Below, piece by piece: positions 1 through 9,000 of a stretch of DNA of 64,000 nucleotides. The notes beneath the pieces were generated by a model. It was not told where the DNA came from. It did no database searches and saw only the letters and a list, made by a program, of their open reading frames with translations. The DNA is taken from the NCBI GenBank assembly GCA_051881075.1, contig JBJEPE010000010.1, positions 1 through 64,000 on the forward strand. The letters are read 5' to 3'. Position numbers and translations under genes: made by a program. Source of the stretch: RUG14223 sp051881075. GTDB lineage: Bacteria; Bacillota; Clostridia; Oscillospirales; Acutalibacteraceae. Position 1 is the stretch's first letter, and every line of letters starts with the position of its first letter.

Positions 1-53
1 ATTTCCGAAAGGATAAAAAAATAAAAACTAAAATAAAAAAGGAGAAAAAATCT

Positions 54-263
54 ATGCAAAAGACAATGGTTATTGAAGGTATGATGTGCCAGCACTGTGA
101 GGCAAGAGTTAAAAAGTGCCTTGAAGCACTTGAACAGGTAGAAAGCGCACAGGTAAACCATAACGACGGTACAGCGGTAGTTACTCTTAAATCAGATATT
201 GCCGACGATGTTTTAAAATCAACGGTAGAGGCACAGGATTACAAGGTAGTATCTGTAAAGTGA
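54..263 (+). CDS. copZ: Copper chaperone / heavy-metal-associated (HMA) domain protein
   Basis: This 69-residue protein is a single HMA ferredoxin-like domain that carries Cu(I) (or a similar soft metal) to a P-type ATPase or a copper sensor in the cytosol. The metal site is visible near the N-terminus as M-C-Q-H-C, with cysteines 12 and 15 inside a GMMCQHCEARV stretch. The length matches the CopZ family. A ribosome binding site (ggag) lies about 10 bases before the ATG. The gene usually sits beside copA or csoR, but the left edge of the window hides that neighbour. The exact metal is inferred from the family. Confidence 0.85.
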   Translation: MQKTMVIEGMMCQHCEARVKKCLEALEQVESAQVNHNDGTAVVTLKSDIADDVLKSTVEAQDYKVVSVK

Positions 264-400
264 GTCGGTTAGACCGACGGCAGAGTTGCGTACCGAGTAA
301 TTGCGTTACTGTGCTTCCTTACACTCATCTAATAAGATGCAAATAGTTTTACGTATGTCTTGCTGATTTTCAAGTAGTTAGCTGTGCAAGTAAATGGGGT

Positions 401-448
401 GCAGGGGCGAAGCCCCTGCGTTTCTTCCCCCTTTACCTTTAGGGGAAG
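401..448. repeat. Pair of GC-rich intergenic hairpins (REP-like)
   Basis: The first is a perfect 8-bp stem with a three-base loop (gcaggggc-gaa-gcccctgc, 401-419). Five bases later comes a second 7-bp stem (cttcccc at 424-430 with ggggaag at 442-448). The local GC content is far above the surroundings and there is no T-run, so this looks more like a dispersed intergenic repeat than a terminator. Other copies are expected elsewhere in the genome but are not in this window. Confidence 0.5.
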
Positions 449-544
449 GGGTTGGGAGATAGGGCATACAAGAGCTGAGATGGTATTGATAGTACTTGTT
501 TTTAAGACATTACCAAGTATTTTACAGTTTGTTGCAGAAATCTA

Positions 545-573
545 TTGTATTCACAAATAAAATGGTGTATAAT
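545..573 (+). promoter_or_regulatory. Sigma-A type promoter upstream of hydG leader
   Basis: TTGTAT (545-550) and a perfect TATAAT (568-573) are 17 bases apart. Transcription would begin near 580 and meets an intrinsic terminator about 115 bases later, still 150 bases short of hydG. Confidence 0.65.
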
Positions 574-579
574 ATATAA

Positions 580-695
580 AGTACCTGACTACAAGATATT
601 TTGTCCGAAGAGGAAGGCGCAATGATATTATATATTCCGATATACGAGTATCAGATATAGATTGACTGTGCCTGTTTTTACGGTGCAGTTTTTTT
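580..695 (+). ncRNA. Candidate small RNA or attenuated leader before hydG
   Basis: The stretch from the predicted start near 580 to the T-run at 689-695 would be a transcript of about 116 nt. It contains an AT-rich hairpin (about 622-658) followed by the terminator hairpin. I did not recognise a known riboswitch family in it. It could be an independent small RNA or a premature-termination leader for hydG. The call rests only on the promoter and terminator spacing. Confidence 0.35.
665..695 (+). terminator. Intrinsic terminator in the hydG leader
   Basis: A stem of about 8 bp with G-U pairs (actgtgcc at 665-672 with ggtgcagt at 682-689) is followed directly by a run of T. Confidence 0.6.
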
Positions 696-844
696 GTGCA
701 AAAATTTGCGTGATAAATAAAATACTATGTGTAATCAGGAATATAAAAATAATCTGTTCGATATGCCGACAAACTCGTGACATACCGTTGAGATATTAAA
801 AAATCTAAAGGGAAGATTATCTGACCCTAAGAAAGGAAATATCT

Positions 845-2293
845 ATGGCAATTTACAATCCAAAATCTCTGAAAGCAGAGGAATTTATCAATGACGAGGA
901 GATACGTGCTACCCTTGCATATGCAGAAGAAAATAAGAATAATGTAGAGCTTATTGATAGTATTCTTAAAAAAGCACGTCCGTATAAGACAAGCAGCGGA
1001 GTAAAATGCGACGGCTTAACTCACCGTGAAGCTTCGGTTTTGCTTGCCTGTGAAATACCTGAAAAAATAGAGGAAATGTATAAGATAGCAGAGGAGATCA
1101 AGCTTGCATTCTACGGTAACCGTATAGTTATGTTTGCACCGCTTTATCTTTCTAACTACTGTGTAAACGGTTGCCTTTACTGCCCATATCATCTTAAGAA
1201 TAAGCATATCCCACGTAAAAAGCTTACTCAGGAGGAAGTACGCAATGAGGTTATCGCATTACAGGATATGGGACATAAGCGACTTGCTATTGAGGCAGGT
1301 GAAGACCCTGTAAATAATCCTATCGAATATATACTTGATTGCATACATACTATTTACAGCGTTCATCATAAAAACGGCGACATCCGCAGAGTAAATGTAA
1401 ATATTGCGGCAACTACCGTTGAAAATTACCGTAGGCTTAAAGAGGCCGGTATAGGCACTTATATCTTGTTCCAAGAAACCTATCATAAGCAGAGCTACTT
1501 AGAGCTTCATCCAACAGGACCTAAGCATGATTATGACTATCATACAGAGGCAATGGACAGAGCTATGGAGGGCGGAATTGATGATGTAGGCTTAGGCGTT
1601 CTCTTTGGACTTGAAATGTATAAGTATGAGTTTGCGGGACTTATCATGCACGCAGAGCATTTAGAGGCTGTACACGGTGTAGGACCGCACACAATAAGCG
1701 TACCTCGTGTTAAGCACGCAGATGATATTGACCCAAATGCTTTTGATAACTCAATCTCTGACGATACATTCGCTAAGATAACCGCCTGCATACGCCTTGC
1801 AGTACCTTATACCGGTATGATAGTTTCTACAAGAGAGTCAGAGCAGGTAAGAGAAAAACTGTTGCACTTAGGTGTATCTCAGGTAAGCGGAGCTTCCAGA
1901 ACATCTGTAGGAGGATATACTCAGGCTGACCGTCCGCATGACACGGAGCAGTTTGATGTATCTGACCAAAGAACGCTTGACGAGGTAGTACGTTGGCTTA
2001 TGGAATGCGGACATATTCCGTCATTCTGTACGGCTTGCTACCGTGAGGGAAGAACAGGCGACCGCTTTATGAGCCTATGTAAGAACGGTCAGATATTGAA
2101 TTGCTGTCATCCAAATGCACTTATGACATTGACTGAATTTTTGGTTGATTACGCATCAGAAGAAACACGACAAAAGGGCTTTGCACTTATCGAGAGCGAG
2201 CTTGAAAAAATACCGAGCGATAAGGTACGTGAGATAGCGCGCAAAAATATAGAGGATATTAAGAACTCTAACCGCCGTGACTTCCGCTTTTGA
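845..2293 (+). CDS. hydG: [FeFe]-hydrogenase H-cluster maturase HydG (radical SAM tyrosine lyase)
   Basis: HydG cleaves tyrosine to p-cresol and a glycine-derived fragment that gives the CO and cyanide ligands of the hydrogenase H-cluster. The 482-residue length is normal. The radical-SAM cluster motif is C106-x3-C110-x2-C113 (CVNGCLYC), and the HydG-specific C-terminal cluster is C395-x2-C398-x22-C421, which separates it from ThiH. The start has a good aaagga site. It ends at a strong terminator, so it is probably monocistronic. HydE, HydF and the hydrogenase itself are not in this window. Confidence 0.95.
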   Translation: MAIYNPKSLKAEEFINDEEIRATLAYAEENKNNVELIDSILKKARPYKTSSGVKCDGLTHREASVLLACEIPEKIEEMYKIAEEIKLAFYGNRIVMFAPLYLSNYCVNGCLYCPYHLKNKHIPRKKLTQEEVRNEVIALQDMGHKRLAIEAGEDPVNNPIEYILDCIHTIYSVHHKNGDIRRVNVNIAATTVENYRRLKEAGIGTYILFQETYHKQSYLELHPTGPKHDYDYHTEAMDRAMEGGIDDVGLGVLFGLEMYKYEFAGLIMHAEHLEAVHGVGPHTISVPRVKHADDIDPNAFDNSISDDTFAKITACIRLAVPYTGMIVSTRESEQVREKLLHLGVSQVSGASRTSVGGYTQADRPHDTEQFDVSDQRTLDEVVRWLMECGHIPSFCTACYREGRTGDRFMSLCKNGQILNCCHPNALMTLTEFLVDYASEETRQKGFALIESELEKIPSDKVREIARKNIEDIKNSNRRDFRF

Positions 2294-2346
2294 TTGTATA
2301 ATTCCATAAATCAAATACTAATAACAAGAACAGTGTAAAATGATAT

Positions 2347-2413
2347 AATCCCCTTAGAGCAGACACTTGAAATAATCAAAAATTTCAAGACTGCACTAAG
2401 GGGATTGTTTTTT
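2347..2413 (+). terminator. Long two-tier terminator after hydG
   Basis: An outer 11-bp stem (aatccccttag with ctaaggggatt) encloses a second stem (gcag..cttgaaat with atttcaag..ctgc). A G and six T follow. Confidence 0.85.
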
Positions 2414-2578
2414 GCACATTACGATAAATCCAATCATCTGAAAATAACTGTTAAAATATCTTAAAAACTATAGACATTTATTAAAAAATATTGTAAAATA
2501 TAGTAAATATTATGATTAGATTGTATCCTATGTTTTTTGTATAACTATTTGTCTAATAAGAATTGTGGGGGTAATTTT

Positions 2579-3499
2579 ATGGCGATATTTGAGATAGGAT
2601 ATTTAATTCAGAAACGTAGAGAAGAGCTGGGAATCTCTCAAGAAGAGCTGGCTGACGGTATCTGTGCGACTCCTACTCTTTCAAGAATTGAGAACGGTAC
2701 ACGTAAACCAACGCAGGCACATCTGGAGATGATTTTGCAGAGGCTGGGATATTCCGATTTTATGATGTATAATCTAGTCAGCAAAGATGAGTTTTATTTG
2801 CATGATTTAAAATATAGGATACGACAGGCGTATATTAATGGAAATATTGATTTAGGTAAAGAGCTACTGGATGAGTTTGAAAGACTGCTCAAAGAACCTA
2901 CACAGATTGATACTCAATTTGAAATTATGTATAATACTATCCTTTACAGTGAAAAATATACAGCCGAAGAAAAGCTTTTAAGATTTGAAAAGGCAATGAG
3001 GACAACTTGCCCACGATACGGTACTGGAAAAGCGTTCTATATGCTTTCTTTTGAGGAAATAATACTTCTTCAGAATATAGCTATTTGCTATGCGCAACTT
3101 GATAACTGGGATAAATGTATATCAATATTTTACAGCATATTGGCATTTTATGATAAGCATATTGTGAATAAAGAGGAAGAACTGCGCATGAAACCTGCTA
3201 TCCTGTATAACTTTACATGTGCTCTTTTACAAACCGAAAGGTATGAGGAATGTGTAAGAATATGTAAGCTTGGCATAGAAATGTCGCAAACAACAGGAAG
3301 ATGTCCTATGTTTGCACTCACACTGTATCATATGGGTTTTGCTTTACATTCGTTAGGGCGTATAGACGAAAGTAAAAAGTACTTTGTTCAGGCATACTGT
3401 ATGGGATATGCGATGAATGACAGTGAAGCCATTGAGCTTACAGAAAACTATGTTAAGGGTAATTTTGATGATAACGGCTTTTTACCAAAGTTAATATAA
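2579..3499 (+). CDS. XRE-family regulator with C-terminal TPR-like repeats
   Basis: The 306-residue protein begins with a helix-turn-helix domain of the XRE type (about residues 7-60, with GISQEELADG and LSRIENGTRKP). The rest is an all-helical region of the tetratricopeptide kind. This is the architecture of Rgg/PlcR-like regulators, which often bind a small peptide, but no partner peptide gene was recognised nearby. I place the start at the ATG at 2579 behind a ggggg stretch rather than at the longer frame at 2537, because the extra N-terminal residues do not match the domain start. The gene is flanked by terminators on both sides. Its target is unknown; the dockerin gene downstream is one candidate. 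Confidence 0.8.
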   Translation: MAIFEIGYLIQKRREELGISQEELADGICATPTLSRIENGTRKPTQAHLEMILQRLGYSDFMMYNLVSKDEFYLHDLKYRIRQAYINGNIDLGKELLDEFERLLKEPTQIDTQFEIMYNTILYSEKYTAEEKLLRFEKAMRTTCPRYGTGKAFYMLSFEEIILLQNIAICYAQLDNWDKCISIFYSILAFYDKHIVNKEEELRMKPAILYNFTCALLQTERYEECVRICKLGIEMSQTTGRCPMFALTLYHMGFALHSLGRIDESKKYFVQAYCMGYAMNDSEAIELTENYVKGNFDDNGFLPKLI

Positions 3500-3530
3500 A
3501 CAAATAATTTGATTATTTTTTGTGCAAAAT

Positions 3531-3577
3531 CATGATGAAATTGGGGGTAATTTTTCCGATTTCGTCATGGTTTTTTT
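3531..3577 (+). terminator. Intrinsic terminator after the XRE-TPR gene
   Basis: A 14-bp stem with G-U pairs (catgatgaaattgg with ccgatttcgtcatg) is followed by G and seven T. Confidence 0.85.
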
Positions 3578-3647
3578 ATTTAATTCAATATATAATAAAT
3601 ACAACGAAGAAACAAAAAAGTTTATCGTAATTTATTAAGGTATATTA

Positions 3648-3732
3648 TTGCGGAGCTTATACCGATTGCAATGTGATTATCCCCCCTAGATAAAATTGCA
3701 TTGCGATTTTCCTGCCGTTATAAGCTCCGCAA
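3648..3732. repeat. 85-bp nested inverted repeat upstream of the dockerin gene
   Basis: The ends are a perfect 14-bp inverted repeat (TTGCGGAGCTTATA and TATAAGCTCCGCAA). Inside is a second 10-bp pair (gattgcaatg with cattgcgatt, two G-T pairs), enclosing a loop with six C. No T-run follows, so it is not a terminator. It could be a MITE-like element, a protein-binding site, or a structured 5' leader of the next gene. No second copy is present in the window. Confidence 0.65.
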
Positions 3733-3778
3733 ATGATATAAATAAAAAAATACTTACAGTATTAGATTGGAGATTATC

Positions 3779-5905
3779 ATGAATAAAAAAATACTTTCAC
3801 TTTTATTAACGTTTATATTAGTCTTTACATCTCTTACTTTTTCTATACCTATTACCAAGTCTAATGCAGATACAGTAGCTAATGCAGATGAAGTGCTTTA
3901 CGGCGATGTTGACGGAGACGGTCGAGTTTCGATTATAGATGCTACTTTAATACAAAAATATTGTGCTGGTACAATATCACTGACTCTTGACCAAAAAAAG
4001 AGAGCAGATGTTGACTTTAACGGTAAGATAACAGAAAATGATGCTACACTTATACAGAAATATCTTGCTGACATTATAACTGAGTTTGAGAAGCCTTTAT
4101 ACGGTGATGCAAACGGGGACGGAAAGGTATCTGTAGATGATGTTATTACAATACAAAAACATCTTGCTAGTTATAATGTTTACATAAATAAGACAGCGTC
4201 AGATGTAGACTTTGACGGAAAAATAGATATAGTTGATGCTACCTATATACAAAGATATTTAGCAGGATATTTTGAATCCTTTGAAGGATATACTATTAAG
4301 TATGACCCCAATGGTGGCAGCGGATGCATGGAATATCAGAACGTTGGTATGTTCGATACGGTTAATCTAAGCCTAAACCAGTTTAGAAGAACAGGATATG
4401 CATTTGCAGGATGGAAAGTTAAATATAATAATAGTTACATTAAAAATTCATATGGTAGTGATATAGTATTTTCTGATGGACAGGATGTAGCTCAATTAGT
4501 TAACAAGCTAAATAGTTTAGGAATAGAAGAATTACGAGTTAAGAGAAGTAGCATTATAACTTTATCAGCCTTTTGGAGAAAACCAAATTCTTCTAATATT
4601 CGTCTTGGGGAATACTTGGGAATATATGAATTTACACCGAGACATGCTTCGGATAAGTGTATTACCATTGCAGGAGGTAATACTGCTAATTACACCAATG
4701 CCCAGCTTTATTCAAATAATAATTATGCATATCAACACTTTATGCTGCGCTCTACAGGAGTACGCAATTGTTATTACATATATGATACAAACTCGAATAA
4801 AGTATTAGAAGCGGCAAGCAGCAATATAACTAATGGAACAAATGTTAGATTAAATGAATTAACCGGTTTCTTTGATCAATTGTGGTGTTTAGAGGATGCA
4901 GGTGACGGTTATTACTATATAAGCTCATACTTAAATGATGATTATGTTTTTGACATATATGGCTCATCTACAAGTAACGGTGCCAATCTGCGACTATTTG
5001 AAAAAAGAGGATATTCCCGTCAGCAATTTAAGCTTAATAATACATTTGATCTAAACAAAGCATACAGAATTACGCCAAGGTCATCATCCGAAGTATGCAT
5101 TGATGTACAAGAAGCAGAAACGGATAAAGGTACTAATGTATGGCTTTATACGTATAATTGTGTGCCCAAGCAACAATATAATTTTTCATTACAGTCTGAT
5201 GGCAGCTATGTAATATACTCATGTCTTTCCGATAAGGTATTAACAGTAGAGGGCGATAAAGCCCAAAACTGTGCAAATATAGCTTTATGTGCATTTGAAA
5301 ATAAAGATTCACAGAAATGGTTTTTACAAATTGCAAGTAATGGATATTACTATTTTGCTTCTGCGCTTGATACTAGTTATGTTCTTGATATTTACGGCGG
5401 ATATACCGGTAACGGAACGAATATAATATTATTCAAAAAGCACGGCGGCAATAATCAACAGTTTGCAATACAAGAGGCTGATTTTGCACTAATAGCCGAG
5501 GGAACTTATACTTTACAATTACCAAATGGTAAGTATTTAGACGAATTTGATCAAATTAGTGACAGTGGTAATTATCCTTGTAAATTTGCATTTGAACTAC
5601 AAAACGAACAATATGATATTAGTTGTTCTAATAATTATTTATTTTATGATCCTAAAATTATTAATGAACACATTACTTTTTCATCTGAAAAATCTGATAT
5701 TTCAAAGTGGACGATAGAAAGTGCAGGCAATGGGTATTATTATATCTATAGTACTATAGAAAGAGAAAAATTAAGCTATATCCATGAGATAGATGATATT
5801 ACTATAACTTCCTATGACTGCTTTAAACTAATAGCTTGTAAAGGTAGATCAAATAACCAATCCTCTAGCAAAAAACTAGGCTCATGGAAACTTGTATGTC
5901 AATAA
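3779..5905 (+). CDS. Secreted protein with two dockerin domains, an InlB-type repeat and ricin-like lectin repeats
   Basis: The 708-residue protein starts with a signal peptide (about residues 1-30). Two type I dockerins follow (about 40-100 and 107-164), each with two calcium loops such as DVDGDGRVSIID and DANGDGKVSVDD. Next is a Listeria-Bacteroides/InlB B-type repeat (about 172-268, YDPNGGSG and GYAFAGWKV). The remainder (about 277-704) has repeated Q-x-F/W motifs typical of ricin B-type beta-trefoils (QLWCLED, QQFKL, QKWFLQ, QQFAI). I see no catalytic domain. Dockerins bind cohesins of a cellulosome or amylosome scaffold, so this is probably an extracellular, complex-bound carbohydrate-binding or adhesive protein. 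The ATG at 3779 follows a ggag site; a TTG at 3767 lies within that site and is unlikely. Confidence 0.85.
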   Translation: MNKKILSLLLTFILVFTSLTFSIPITKSNADTVANADEVLYGDVDGDGRVSIIDATLIQKYCAGTISLTLDQKKRADVDFNGKITENDATLIQKYLADIITEFEKPLYGDANGDGKVSVDDVITIQKHLASYNVYINKTASDVDFDGKIDIVDATYIQRYLAGYFESFEGYTIKYDPNGGSGCMEYQNVGMFDTVNLSLNQFRRTGYAFAGWKVKYNNSYIKNSYGSDIVFSDGQDVAQLVNKLNSLGIEELRVKRSSIITLSAFWRKPNSSNIRLGEYLGIYEFTPRHASDKCITIAGGNTANYTNAQLYSNNNYAYQHFMLRSTGVRNCYYIYDTNSNKVLEAASSNITNGTNVRLNELTGFFDQLWCLEDAGDGYYYISSYLNDDYVFDIYGSSTSNGANLRLFEKRGYSRQQFKLNNTFDLNKAYRITPRSSSEVCIDVQEAETDKGTNVWLYTYNCVPKQQYNFSLQSDGSYVIYSCLSDKVLTVEGDKAQNCANIALCAFENKDSQKWFLQIASNGYYYFASALDTSYVLDIYGGYTGNGTNIILFKKHGGNNQQFAIQEADFALIAEGTYTLQLPNGKYLDEFDQISDSGNYPCKFAFELQNEQYDISCSNNYLFYDPKIINEHITFSSEKSDISKWTIESAGNGYYYIYSTIEREKLSYIHEIDDITITSYDCFKLIACKGRSNNQSSSKKLGSWKLVCQ

Positions 5906-5938
5906 AGTGACCCCATACCTCTATATATAAATTCTCCG

Positions 5939-5979
5939 AAACTACCCCTTATCTTAAAAAAGATAAGGGGTAGTTTTTA
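5939..5979. terminator. Bidirectional terminator between the dockerin gene and addA
   Basis: A 17-bp perfect stem (starting aaactacccc, ending ggggtagttt) lies between two convergent genes. T follows on the plus strand, and the complementary A-run serves the minus strand. Confidence 0.85.
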
Positions 5980-6036
5980 TAGATATAATGATTTTACATA
6001 CTAAAAATTAATTTATGAGATAGTACGATATTTTAG

Positions 6037-9000
6037 TTAAACCTCAATATATTCACCAAGCTTAAAGGAATACAGAATACACTGTGAAACAGATAACGCT
6101 GTGCATTGCTCCATGGCCTCCTTGTATAGTAGCACCTGTTCTGAGTACTTTTCCTTTAGCTCTGAGATTTCTTTAATATTATCAGTTTTATAGTCAACTA
6201 TAACTATACTGCCGTTTTCTTCAAATGCAAGGTCAACCGCACCCTGAAGAATTACGGTTTCATCGCCTAGTTCATCATTTAGTGTAGGGTCAACCCTTTT
6301 GGCGTTTATCTTAACGGTAAAGCGATATTCCCTGTACAGTTTATCGGAGCGGCTTATCCGTTGCATTATATCACTTTCTAGGAATTTTAAAATAAGCGGC
6401 TTATCAACTGCGTTACATTCTTTTTCGGTGAGGAATCCCTCATTTTTAAGCCTGAGAATCTCATCGTCAAAGGATGCAAGAGCTTTGTTTAAATCCGCAA
6501 ACTGCATAAATGCGTGTATCGCAGTGCCACGCTCCGCAGGGGTCATGCCGCTTTCACGCATAAAGGCAGGACGGCTTACAGTTAGATATTCATATTCCTT
6601 GCCTTTTTCGGCAAGTGCCGACGCCGCCACCTTTACGGGTAAAGAATGAAGCACGGCATATTTGTACGGTTTATTAAGCCGCTGTGTGATAAGCTGTAAA
6701 AATTCATTGTCTGTGTTTGGCGGTATCTCTGCAATTTCAGTTTCGTCTGAGGGTGAATCTTCTTCGTCTACTTCGGCATTATCAGATATTATCTCTATAT
6801 CCCATAATGGGTCATCAGACGGAGGTATAAAGAATGGGTCACCTGCTATTTCACGCAAAATCCTGCCGCTACGGTGCATTAATGCACACGATATTATCCA
6901 GTCTGACATAGAGCTACAATTAAGCACGGTATATGGTGCAAGCTTTTCCGCTCCGGTTAATGAAGCGGAAAGGTCGCCTATTACCTTAGCGGGATTTTTA
7001 AGTGATGTTATCATTATTAATTTTTCTTTTGCACGCGTCATTGCAACATACAGTACACGCAGTTCCTCTGAGCGTTCGTCACGCTCAATTTCTAATCTGA
7101 CTGCATTGCGTGGCATGGTGCTGTATTTGCACATTAGCCGTCTGTCCTTACGGCGTACACCCAAACCAAGCTCAGAGTGAAGCAAAACATCGTCACGCTT
7201 ATCTCTGTCAGAAAAATTACGTGATAGATTGGCTATTATGCAGATAGGAAATTCAAGCCCTTTAGAGCGATGTATGCTCATTATGCGTACTGCGTTCATG
7301 CCGTTTGCGCTACTATTGCAGGCACAGGGCAGGTCATTGCCTTGCATTATAAGCTTATTTATAAAGCCTATAAAGCTTGACAGTCCCTTATATCCTGAGT
7401 CTTCACAGCTTTTTGCGTACTCCTGCAAAAGTCTTAGATTATTAAGTCTGCTTTCGCCGTTTGTCATACTAAGCACAATAGAAGTAAAGCCTGTACGCTC
7501 ATAGATGATTTTAATTAGTGTATCGGCAGGGCAGGTTGCGGCTATTCTTCTTAGCTCGATTAGATCGTTAAGAAATTGCTTGCAGCTTATATTTCCGCCT
7601 TGCGCCATATTTTTAACGGCATTATATAGCTTGCCGTTTGGCGTTTTTAGTCTTATGTCGGCTAGGTCGTCGGGAGTAAATCCGTAAATAGGGCTCATCA
7701 TTACCGCAAGCAGAGGTATGTCCTGTATGGGATTATCAAGTACATTGAGTAAAGCTGTCATTACTGATATTTCATATGTACTTAAAAAGTTTTCCGGAGC
7801 ATCGGCAGTTGCCGGTATGCCTAGGGCTGAAAGTTCACGTACAAAGTCGGCAGACTGCTTGTTAGCGTTACGTAAAAGTATGCAGAAATCACCGAATGTA
7901 GCGGGTCTTTCGGAGTCGCCGTCCTTAATAAGTGTGCTGTTCACATTGCTGTATATGATGTCTGCTATATGTCGGGCCTCCGCAGTATTCATATCGCAGT
8001 CATAGGTATCAAGATCAAGTATATGAAGGTATGTAGTTGCTTCATTATTCGGGTTATACGTTGCGCCTGCGACAAGCTTTTCTTCCTCTGTATAGTTGAT
8101 ATCTCCTGCCTTTTCACTCATAAGGTGGGAGAAAACAAAATTGACGGCATCGGTAACTCCGCTTCTGCTTCTGAAATTCTTATCAAGTATTATTTTAGCA
8201 GGAAATTCATTTGTATTTTTATCATAGAGTTTCATACCGTTTTTACGATGAATAAATATCTCAGGCATAGCTTGTCTGAAACGGTATATACTCTGCTTAA
8301 CATCGCCTACAACGAATAGGTTTTCTTCGTTACGGCTTACTGCGCTGAATATTATGTCCTGAACTTCGTTTACGTCCTGATATTCGTCAACCATTACTTC
8401 GTCAAAGCTTTCACGTATATTCAGGGCAATATCCGTAAGCTTAGGTGCGTTTTCATCATATGTAACAAGCAATTTTAGCGCTAGGTGCTCTAAGTCGTTA
8501 AAATCCGCAATATTCAGCTCTCGCTTCTTTTCGGCAAACCGTGCTGAAAATTCCTGTACTGAATTAAACAGCGCTTTTACTATTGGCGATAGTGCGGCAA
8601 TATCCTCGGTGCATTCCTCTGCCGTGCATATGAATAGTCCCTTTAAGGTTTTCATAACCTTTTTGAGTATTTCTCGGTTTGCGCTAATTCTTATTTTGTT
8701 AGGGTCATCACTATAGCCACGTGGAGTGCTTAATCTTCCGTTTTCAAACGAAGATACAAATAGTGCTATCTCGTTCCATTTTCCCATTTTTAGCTTATCG
8801 CTTAGTACCTCAAAGTAACCTTTATCAATAAATAGCTGTTTACTTGCTTTAGCATATAGAGCGTCGTCCTGCTCTGCAATGCTTAGAGAACGCTCAGTAA
8901 GGCGCGCACAGTAGCTTACCGCATCTCTTGCGTAGTCAATTATACTACTGCCCCAAACGGTTTCTTCTACGGGAATATCTGGTGAGTACATCGCCGCCTT

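Larger units (their letters stand above)
264..844. other. Long intergenic region between copZ and hydG
   Basis: I see no convincing gene here. It holds a 6-bp-stem hairpin directly after the copZ stop (264-278), a pair of GC-rich hairpins (401-448), a consensus-like promoter (545-573) and an intrinsic terminator (665-695), each listed separately. The last 150 bases before hydG are AT-rich; a second weak promoter may lie at about 711-745 (TTGCGT, 18 bases, TGTAAT). Confidence 0.6.

Noticed and set aside
580..695. SRP RNA or 6S RNA
   Set aside because: A gtccgaagaggaagg stretch vaguely recalls the SRP loop, but it is not in a hairpin with the required symmetric loop, and the RNA is too short for 6S.
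6299..8319. Several plus-strand open frames of 60-170 codons within addA
   Set aside because: They lie antisense to a protein with all AddA motifs, have no ribosome binding sites and encode low-complexity Ser/Leu-rich sequence.
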